Positions 1-5,947 of a stretch of 8,066 bases of DNA are shown piece by piece. This DNA is from Dehalococcoidia bacterium (lineage in GTDB: Bacteria; Chloroflexota; Dehalococcoidia; Dehalococcoidales; RBG-16-60-22), in NCBI GenBank assembly GCA_030615655.1, contig JAUWYU010000063.1, positions 1 to 8,066 of the forward strand, read 5' to 3'. A program made the position numbers and the translations under genes. Each line of letters opens with the position of its first letter. The stretch's first letter is position 1. Under the pieces are notes generated by a model. That model was not told the origin of the DNA, did no database searches, and saw only the letters and a program-made list of their open reading frames with translations.

Positions 1-1940
1 GCCTCCCGGACGTGCCTGGCGTCGGGGTCGCTTAAGTAAGGGTTCTCGCCCATGAGGTAAATAGCCTTTATCTTACCCTCATGTGCCGCCGGAATAATCT
101 CGGTAAGGGTCATTCCCGGGTTTGGATTCAGAGTACAGTTCCAGGCAGCCTCGAATTTCTTCTTAATATTCTGGTCGGCAACGGACTGGTAACCGGGATA
201 TACGTTAGGCAGGGCGCCCATATCGCAGGCACCCTGCACGTTATTCTGTCCCCGAAGCGGATTCACCCCGGCGCCTGGCTTGCCGATATTGCCGGTGAGC
301 ATGGCCAGATTGGCGACGGCCATGACATTGTCCGTGCCGTGGGTATGCTGGGTGATACCCATAGCGTAGAGAATAGTCGCCGGGCTGTTGGCGGCATACA
401 TGCGGGCGGCTTCGACTACCTTTTCACCGGGTACACCGGTGATGCCCTCTACCGTATCCAGAGGATAATTCTTGAGTGAATCCTCGAAGATATCATAGTT
501 TTCGCATCTCTCCTCGATGAATGCCGAGTCCATTAGCCCTTCATCGACGATGACCTTCATCATCCCCATGAGCAGGACTACGTCGGTGCCGGAGCGATGC
601 TGCAGCCACAGGTCGGCATTACGCACCAGGTCAATCTCAAGGGGATTGGCGACAATAAGCCTGGTGCCTTGGTGCATAGCCTGCCGGATATTCATGCCGA
701 TTACTGGGTGGGCCTCGGTAGTGTTGGTGCCGATAGCCAGAATACAGGCGGCATCATTGATATCCTTGATGGAGTTGGTCATAGCACCGCTGCCGAAGGT
801 TGTGGCCAGACCGGCCACGGTGGGGGCATGTCAGAGACGGGCACAGTGGTCTATGTTGTTGGTGCCCAGTACCGCCCGGACGAATTTCTGCATGACGTAA
901 TTGTCCTCGTTGGTGCTTTTCGCCGAGGAAATTACGGCCACTTCATCTCCTTTGTAGTTTCCTAGTTTACCGGCGACAGCAGCGAGCGCCTCCTCCCAGG
1001 AGGCTTCTTCAAGTTGACCGTTTTTCCTGACAAGCGGGGTGGTCAGGCGCTCCGGGTGATTGACAAACTCGGCAATACCGAAGCGACCTTTCACGCAGAG
1101 GCGGCCATGGTTAGCCGGCCCTTCCTCATCGCCGCGGATACAGACTACCTGCTCATTCTTAACACCCAGATACATCTGACAACCAACTCCGCAATAAGGG
1201 CAGATGGTTTTCACTTCGCGCTCCGGATGAAACGTTTCCTTGGGTGTCAGGGCGCCCACCGGACAGCGCACCATACACTCGCCGCAAGAACGGCAAATCG
1301 AGTCCATCAGAGGTGTATCGCCAAAGGTAGCCACCTTCATGGCGTAACCACGGTAGGCCATATCAATCGCGCCGACGCCAGTTATCTCCTGGCAGGCACG
1401 CACACAGCGGGCACAGAGAATGCAACGATTGCGGTCAATATCAAAGAATGGATTACTGATATCAACGGGGACTGACTTCGTATCCTTGCTGACGCGCAAC
1501 TCACGGACGACCATGTAGTCGACTACCTTCTGCAGCTCGCAGGTTCCGTTGGAGGGGCAGACGACACAGCGGTCGGTGACGGCAACATGGCGCAGGCATA
1601 CGTCATAGGGTCCGCAGCGCTCGCGGCGGTGGCACTCCAGGCAGTCGCAGGGGTGGGTGCTCAGCATCAGTTCCAGTGTCATACGGCGTACTTCGTTGAT
1701 GGCCGGTGACTCCGTGGTTACGTGCATGCCTTCGGTGGCGGGTGTGGTACAGGCGGTGAGCAGTCCCCGCATATTTTCGATTTCCACAATGCAGAGACGA
1801 CAGCCTCCGTATGGTTCCAGGTCGGGATAGTGGCAGAGAGTGGGTATGTAGACATCGGCTGACTGCGCTGCCTCAAGCACCGTCATCCCTTTGGTAGCTT
1901 CAATCTCTTGACCGTTAATAGTTAGATTAATCTTTTCCAT
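1..1940 (-). CDS. fdhA: Selenocysteine-containing formate dehydrogenase, catalytic (alpha) subunit; C-terminal part beyond the window
   Basis: Molybdopterin (Mo/W-bisPGD) subunit interconverting CO2 and formate, probably cytoplasmic since no signal peptide or Tat motif is seen. 646 residues are visible if TGA 831-833 is read as Sec370. Domains in order: [2Fe-2S] ferredoxin domain (C36, C47, C50, C64); NuoG-type His-Cys site (H96, C100, C103, C109) with four extra cysteines (C115, C125, C128, C134); two [4Fe-4S] sites (C173/176/179/183 and C216/219/222/226); the [4Fe-4S] site of the molybdopterin domain (C247, C250, C254, C282) with the conserved Lys284; then the catalytic domain. Sec370 is followed by His371, and Arg563 lies in an NPLRGQNNVQG motif. 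The Sec-to-Arg distance of 193 equals that of E. coli FdhF (U140, R333). Start ATG 1938-1940 has only a weak Shine-Dalgarno (GGAG one base upstream). It lies 25 bases after the NuoF-like gene. Family members are about 900 residues, so roughly a quarter is missing at the window edge. Confidence 0.93.
802..818 (-). promoter_or_regulatory. Bacterial SECIS hairpin in fdhA mRNA
   Basis: On the mRNA, GUGGCC-GGUCU-GGCCAC forms a perfect 6-bp stem with a 5-base loop. It starts at base 16 counting the U of UGA as 1. The loop bases G23 and U24, known to matter for SelB binding in E. coli fdhF, fall at the same positions here. U17 is also present but is paired rather than bulged in the simplest fold. 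Part of the loop identity is forced by the shared AGL codons, so the stem is the more independent evidence. Confidence 0.8.
831..833 (-). other. In-frame UGA read as selenocysteine (Sec370 of FdhA)
   Basis: The minus-strand codon is TGA, preceded by NNIDHCARL and followed by HAPTVAGL. E. coli FdhF has the equivalent context around its Sec140 (CARV-U-HGPSVAGL). I translated the same frame from 830 to base 1 and found no other stop. The downstream protein keeps formate dehydrogenase motifs, including the MGENPYLSDPDARH region near the window end. It is the only in-frame TGA in any gene of the window. Confidence 0.93.
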
Positions 1941-1965
1941 GCTCCGCTCGCTTATTCTGCGATGT

Positions 1966-3852
1966 TTATGTAGATGTCTGTGGTTTTTCTGCTGTCACCG
2001 GAATCGGCTCGCTGGGAACGTCTACCTCTTCTGCGGAGACCTTGACCACAGCACTGAATCTTTCCGGGCAGACCTCAAGGCAGGTGCCGCACTTGACACA
2101 TTTCTCCTGGTTGATGACGTGCACCATTCTCTTGTCGCCGACAATAGCTTCCGTCGGGCAGTTCCGCAGACATATACCGCAGCCCTGGCACTTGTCTGGC
2201 AGAATATAGAATGAGATTAAATTGGCACAGAACAGGGCGGGGCACCTGTTTTCGTTGATGTGGGCCTCATATTCGTCCCGGAAGTAGCGGAGTGTGGTCA
2301 GGACGGGATTGGGTGCTGTCTGACCCAGTTGGCATAAAGACCCGGCTGTAATCTGTTTACCCAGTTCCTGAAGCAGGTCAATGTCTTCGTGTCTGCCTTC
2401 ACCCCGGCAGATTCTCTCCAGGATGTCCAGCATTTGCTTGGTGCCTACGCGGCAGGGGACGCACTTGCCGCATGACTCGGCCTGAGTGAAGGAGAGGAAA
2501 TAGCGGGCAATATCTATCATGCAGGTCTCCTCGTCCAGGACGACCATGCCGCCCGACCCCATCATGGAACCGGCCGCTGCCAGCGACTCGTAGTCGACCG
2601 ATTGGTCCAGATAGCTTTCCGGCAGGCAGCCGCCGGAGGGTCCGCCGGTCTGGACGGCTTTAAAATTCTTGTTACCGGGGATGCCGCCGCCAATCTCGTA
2701 GATGATTTCACGGAGTGGAATACCCATGGGTACTTCAATCAGACCGCTATTGGCGATTTTACCTGTGAGGGCGAAGACGCATGTCCCTTTGCTTTTCTCG
2801 GTGCCGATTGACGAGTACCAGTCGGCGCCTCTGGCAATGATAACCGGTACCGTGGCCAGGGATTTTACGTTATTGATATTGCTCGGTTTCCCCCATAGAC
2901 CCGAGGTTGCCGGAAACGGGGGTCGGGAACGGGGCATACCCCGTTTACCTTCGATGGATGCCATCAGCGCCGTCTCCTCACCGCAGACAAAGGCACCGGC
3001 GCCTTCCTTGACGTGTAACTGGAAGCTGAAATCGGAGTCCATGATATTATCGCCGAGAAATCCCTTTTCCTCGGACTGCTGGATGGCCAGCCGGACGCGT
3101 TTCACGGCCAGCGGATATTCCGCCCGGATATATATGTAACCTTCAGAGGAGCCCGTAGCATAGGCGGCGATAATCATGCCTTCAAGGACGGTATGTGGAT
3201 CGCCCTCCATGGTGCTGCGGTCCATAAAAGCCCCGGGGTCGCCTTCATCGGCGTTGCATATCATGTATTTCGGCTCACCGACGGCGTTGCGTAAGAACTC
3301 CCATTTCATGCCCGTGGGGAAACCGGCGCCGCCGCGACCCCTCAGGCCGGAGCGTTTGACTTCTTCGATTACCTGCTCCGGCGTCATTTCTTTCAGGCAC
3401 TTTTTCAGGGACTCATACCCGCCGGTGGCCATGTAGTCCTCGATTCTTTCGGGATTAAGTCGCCCGCAGTTACGCAGGATAATGCGCTGCTGCATGTTGT
3501 AAAATTTGATGTCTTTATGGTGCGGTATGGCCTCACCGCTGACGGGGTCTTTATAGAAGAGGCGCTCCACCGGTTTGCCGTCACGGAGGTGAGAATCAAC
3601 GATTTCTGGGACATCGGCAACGGTGACACAGGCATAGAAGATGCCTTCCGGTTCGACGATGGCCACCGGCCCCTGCTCGCAGAAACCATGGCAGCCGGTA
3701 AAATCTGTGTTAACTCCCTGTAAACCCTGTTCCGCCACGGCTTTTTTCAGGGCTTCGGTAATTTCAAATGCCTTACCGGAAACACAGCCCGTTCCCTGGC
3801 AGATATATATCGTACGCTGCTTATTCCCGTTATTCGACTTTACTTCTGTCAC
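1966..3852 (-). CDS. NuoF-like (HndC/HydB-type) FMN- and NAD(P)-binding beta subunit of the formate dehydrogenase
   Basis: 628-residue diaphorase subunit passing electrons between NAD(P)H and the FdhA clusters. It has an N-terminal thioredoxin-like [2Fe-2S] domain (C18, C23, C54, C58), the FMN/NAD-binding core beginning with the glycine-rich RSGLRGRGGAGFPTG (about 168-181), and an SLBB region. A [4Fe-4S] site follows (C461, C464, C467, C507), then a C-terminal ferredoxin domain with two [4Fe-4S] motifs (C555/558/561/565 and C585/588/591/595). This architecture is longer than complex I NuoF and matches the beta subunits of NAD(P)-linked and electron-bifurcating hydrogenases and formate dehydrogenases. 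Start is GTG 3850-3852, with GGAGG at 3859-3863 and a 6-base spacer; it overlaps the upstream NuoE-like gene by 23 bases. Which nucleotide it uses, and whether it bifurcates to ferredoxin, cannot be told from sequence. A hydrogenase role is unlikely because the next gene is fdhA. Confidence 0.92.
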   Translation of the reverse strand: MTEVKSNNGNKQRTIYICQGTGCVSGKAFEITEALKKAVAEQGLQGVNTDFTGCHGFCEQGPVAIVEPEGIFYACVTVADVPEIVDSHLRDGKPVERLFYKDPVSGEAIPHHKDIKFYNMQQRIILRNCGRLNPERIEDYMATGGYESLKKCLKEMTPEQVIEEVKRSGLRGRGGAGFPTGMKWEFLRNAVGEPKYMICNADEGDPGAFMDRSTMEGDPHTVLEGMIIAAYATGSSEGYIYIRAEYPLAVKRVRLAIQQSEEKGFLGDNIMDSDFSFQLHVKEGAGAFVCGEETALMASIEGKRGMPRSRPPFPATSGLWGKPSNINNVKSLATVPVIIARGADWYSSIGTEKSKGTCVFALTGKIANSGLIEVPMGIPLREIIYEIGGGIPGNKNFKAVQTGGPSGGCLPESYLDQSVDYESLAAAGSMMGSGGMVVLDEETCMIDIARYFLSFTQAESCGKCVPCRVGTKQMLDILERICRGEGRHEDIDLLQELGKQITAGSLCQLGQTAPNPVLTTLRYFRDEYEAHINENRCPALFCANLISFYILPDKCQGCGICLRNCPTEAIVGDKRMVHVINQEKCVKCGTCLEVCPERFSAVVKVSAEEVDVPSEPIPVTAEKPQTST

Positions 3853-4318
3853 CTAAAACCTCCGCAACTTTCTTGGTCGTCATCTTGCCGTAGGTCTCGC
3901 CCTCTATCGTCATCGTCGGCGCCAGGGCGCAGGCACCGATACAGGCTACCGTTTCCAGTGTATATTCCAGGTCGTCCGTGGTCTGTCCGGCCTTGATGTC
4001 GAGTTGTTTTTCAATTTCGGTCAGGACCTTGCCCGCGCCGCGTACGTGACAGGCCGTGCCGCGGCAGACCCGTATTATCTTTTTACCTAGGGGCGTCAGC
4101 TTGAACTGCGCGTAGAAGGTGCTGACTCCATAGATGGTGCTTTCCGGTATGCGTAAAAATCTGGCGATTTCCCGCATGGCGGCGGCCGGCAGGTAGCGAA
4201 ACTGCTCCTGAGTTTCCTGCAGGATAGGGATAAGCTCCTGCTTGTCGCCGTGATAATGGGAGAAAACATCATTCAATTTATCTTGAATATCGGCTTTGGT
4301 CAGGTTATCTGTTACCAG
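3830..4318 (-). CDS. NuoE-like (HndA/HydC-type) [2Fe-2S] gamma subunit of the formate dehydrogenase
   Basis: Small electron-transfer subunit of the NuoE family, about 162 residues. An N-terminal helical region (LIPILQETQEQFRYLP, then a YGVSTFYAQF motif) precedes a thioredoxin-like [2Fe-2S] domain. Its four ligands are C-x4-C in CRGTAC and C-x3-C in CIGAC (residues 85, 90, 126, 130 from the start chosen here). It is followed, with a 23-base overlap, by the NuoF-like gene, as in NAD-linked formate dehydrogenases and multimeric Fe-hydrogenases. Start choice: the frame can be opened at GTG 4325-4327, but that codon lies inside the AGGAGGTGAT Shine-Dalgarno. The CTG at 4316-4318 sits 8 bases after AGGAGG, and no ATG is available nearby, so CTG is preferred. 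The start overlaps the end of the DUF3786 gene, suggesting translational coupling. Family assignment is firm; the exact start is not. Confidence 0.9.
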   Translation of the reverse strand: MVTDNLTKADIQDKLNDVFSHYHGDKQELIPILQETQEQFRYLPAAAMREIARFLRIPESTIYGVSTFYAQFKLTPLGKKIIRVCRGTACHVRGAGKVLTEIEKQLDIKAGQTTDDLEYTLETVACIGACALAPTMTIEGETYGKMTTKKVAEVLGDRSKVE

Positions 4319-4982
4319 GGCTATCACCTCCTGTCTTTAAGAGCCTGACCAGTTTCCAGGCTATGACTTCACTGAGTACCGTAATATCTTCGGTGGGCAG
4401 GTAATCCGAGATAGTGCTGTCAAACATGATGTTTCCTTCTGGAGCAAACTCCTCGTCACCCCGCCACAGGATCGGTGTTATCGGTACATGTTTGAAAGCG
4501 TCGATGGTTACGGCGATATCACCGTAATCCGCTTTCCGTCCGCCCAGCATCTCCGCCACCTCTAATAATCGATGGGGTTCCTTCCCGAACTGACTAATAA
4601 TGGGCTGTATCGCTCTTTTGTAGAATGTCGGGTAGTAGATAAAACCGTCAACCAGCTCCTTGAAGGTTATAATGGTGTTGGTAAGAGGAGTGCCTTTTGC
4701 GTGTATGAAGTAGTGGAGTATCAGGATTTTATCACGCATCGGCACTTCGCTTTCGTCGCCTGTAAATAACACGTTACCATCGGTAATGGAAATGTGGTAG
4801 GTCTCGTTTAAATAATTGATGACTACGGATTTCTCTGCCCGAATATACTGAGCGCCGCTATTGCGGCACTGCTTCTCTATATTATCAATTGAAGCCAGTC
4901 GCTCGCAGGCAAGTTTGTAAGCCAGCTCATAAGTGTATTTGCGTACGTTCTGTTTTTGTACTGTCAAGCGTTCCCTTGTCAT
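4305..4982 (-). CDS. DUF3786-type protein of unknown function
   Basis: 225 residues, no signal peptide or membrane segment, so probably cytoplasmic. I recognise the DUF3786 family from recurring motifs: an N-terminal YELAYKLACERLASID stretch (18-33), PMRDKILILHY (81-91), GTPL with ITFKEL (97-110), GGRKADYGD (147-155), and an acidic LWRGDEEFAPEGNIMFD block (172-188). Only two cysteines (C26, C39) are seen and no metal-cluster motif. Members are often found near acs genes in anaerobes, and here the gene sits between acsE and the formate dehydrogenase genes and overlaps the latter. That suggests, without proving, a role in maturing or tuning the acetyl-CoA pathway enzymes. ATG 4980-4982 has no clear Shine-Dalgarno; a TTG at 4965-4967 behind AGGGA is an alternative start. 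Three sampled 60-base lines gave about 43-45% GC against 58% in one fdhA line. Confidence 0.78.
   Translation of the reverse strand: MTRERLTVQKQNVRKYTYELAYKLACERLASIDNIEKQCRNSGAQYIRAEKSVVINYLNETYHISITDGNVLFTGDESEVPMRDKILILHYFIHAKGTPLTNTIITFKELVDGFIYYPTFYKRAIQPIISQFGKEPHRLLEVAEMLGGRKADYGDIAVTIDAFKHVPITPILWRGDEEFAPEGNIMFDSTISDYLPTEDITVLSEVIAWKLVRLLKTGGDSPGNR
4323..4332 (-). promoter_or_regulatory. Strong Shine-Dalgarno that decides the NuoE-like start
   Basis: The mRNA reads AGGAGGTGAT here, a 10-base match to the usual 16S rRNA anti-Shine-Dalgarno. It lies within the last codons of the DUF3786 gene. The only GTG in the NuoE-like frame overlaps it, while a CTG follows 8 bases after AGGAGG. This argues for initiation at CTG 4316-4318. 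Confidence 0.7.
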
Positions 4983-5056
4983 AGACTACACATTTCTTTT
5001 GTATGTGGCGCCGCCTTATCCTGGTTGTCCGTTAGCTGTTGACAGGCAGCGCGAAC

Positions 5057-5935
5057 CTATACCTCAAGCCAGGAGTGGGAATAGAGCGACTCTCCCGTAA
5101 GTACTCTGACTGTCTTGGCGTAATTGGCCATCTCTTTGGATAAAGAGGAGATGTCTGGTTTTTCTCCGTCCATCATCTTATGGACAAGTTCAACGATATC
5201 AGGTCTCTGCCCCCGGGCTATCTGCTTAAGGTCATTGTCAAAGGCATCGACTATAGCCGAGTATAGTCCGTATCGCATCAGCATTATCATGTAGGTTCGG
5301 TTCAGCCAACACCTGAGCTCGTCAGGCGCACCGTTGGAAACATTGGAAAGCCCTACCGTGGATTTGCATCCGGGGGCAATTTCTCCCAGCATGGTCATGA
5401 ACTCCACACAGGCTTTTACCTGGTTGATTTCCACTGAAACCGGGCTGGCGATGGGGTCAATCCATATCCTTTCGTTGGGTATACCCATCTCGTTGGCTTT
5501 GTAGACGAAATCAACGGTGTGCATCGCCCTTTCGTTGACATCGCGCGGCATGCCTTCATTGCTCCACAGTAGTCCGATGAGGTCGGCATCATATTTTTTC
5601 GCCAGCTCCAGCCCCCTCTCAAGCCTGCTTGTTTGCAGTGAGACCGAGTTGATTAATACCCTGCCTTTACGGGCCTTCAGGCCGGCCTCCATAGCGTCCA
5701 GGTTAGTGGTATCCAGGGACAGCATCTTATCGGTAACCGCCTGCACCGTGTTTACCACCCAGTCCATGAGCTCATCCCCTCCCTTGCGAGCTGGGCCGAT
5801 GTTAAGGTCAATAATGTCTATCCCGGCTTCTGTCTCAGCTCTGGCCATTTCTTCAATCGGCCCCGCATCTTTCTCCCTGAGTGCCGGGCCGAGGGTTTGC
5901 GATATGACGTTTAAATTTTCCCCGATAAGGATCAT
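5057..5935 (-). CDS. acsE: 5-Methyltetrahydrofolate:corrinoid iron-sulfur protein methyltransferase
   Basis: Transfers the methyl group of methyl-tetrahydrofolate to the Co(I) cobamide of the corrinoid iron-sulfur protein, linking the methyl branch to acetyl-CoA synthesis. The 292-residue protein is a pterin-binding TIM barrel. It keeps the family's DLN motif (43-45, in DLNIGP), Asp75 in LSLDTTN, Asn96, Asp160 in WIDP, and Asn198 in GLSNVSNG. These line up closely with Asp75, Asp160 and Asn199 of the Moorella enzyme. It is about 30 residues longer than the 262-residue Moorella protein, with a C-terminal extension after the barrel. Start ATG 5933-5935 follows a strong Shine-Dalgarno (TAAGGAGGT, 5939-5947) whose TAA is the acsC stop codon, indicating coupled translation. 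The stop is TAG. Confidence 0.95.
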   Translation of the reverse strand: MILIGENLNVISQTLGPALREKDAGPIEEMARAETEAGIDIIDLNIGPARKGGDELMDWVVNTVQAVTDKMLSLDTTNLDAMEAGLKARKGRVLINSVSLQTSRLERGLELAKKYDADLIGLLWSNEGMPRDVNERAMHTVDFVYKANEMGIPNERIWIDPIASPVSVEINQVKACVEFMTMLGEIAPGCKSTVGLSNVSNGAPDELRCWLNRTYMIMLMRYGLYSAIVDAFDNDLKQIARGQRPDIVELVHKMMDGEKPDISSLSKEMANYAKTVRVLTGESLYSHSWLEV

Positions 5936-5938
5936 CTT

Positions 5939-5947
5939 ACCTCCTTA
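5939..5947 (-). promoter_or_regulatory. acsE Shine-Dalgarno overlapping the acsC stop codon
   Basis: The mRNA reads TAAGGAGGT, where TAA (5945-5947) ends acsC and GGAGG lies 4 bases before the acsE ATG. Ribosomes finishing acsC would uncover or re-use this site, which would help keep the two partner proteins in proportion. Confidence 0.75.

Noticed and set aside
831..833. TGA as a true stop, leaving a truncated FdhA pseudogene or a NuoG-like short subunit
   Set aside because: The frame downstream is open for over 270 codons with conserved catalytic motifs, and the codon is at the known selenocysteine site with a following hairpin.
831..833. Alternative genetic code in which TGA is glycine or tryptophan
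   Set aside because: TGA occurs in frame only once across about 2,650 codons, at the selenocysteine site. A recoded genome would show many more.
81..965. Plus-strand open frames opposite the 3' part of fdhA (81-479, 517-900, 597-965)
   Set aside because: They lie opposite the post-UGA part of fdhA, whose minus-strand translation matches formate dehydrogenase continuously. The plus-strand products resemble nothing known.
1966..4327. Complex I (NuoEFG) or an Fe-hydrogenase operon
   Set aside because: The third subunit has the selenocysteine and molybdopterin active site of formate dehydrogenase. There are no H-cluster motifs and no membrane-subunit genes nearby.
4983..5056. Terminator or internal promoter in the longest spacer
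   Set aside because: Only a weak CACAT/ATGTG inverted repeat with a 9-base loop and a GGCGCC palindrome are present, with no U-run. The nearby TTGACA (inside the DUF3786 gene) has no convincing -10 box at suitable distance.
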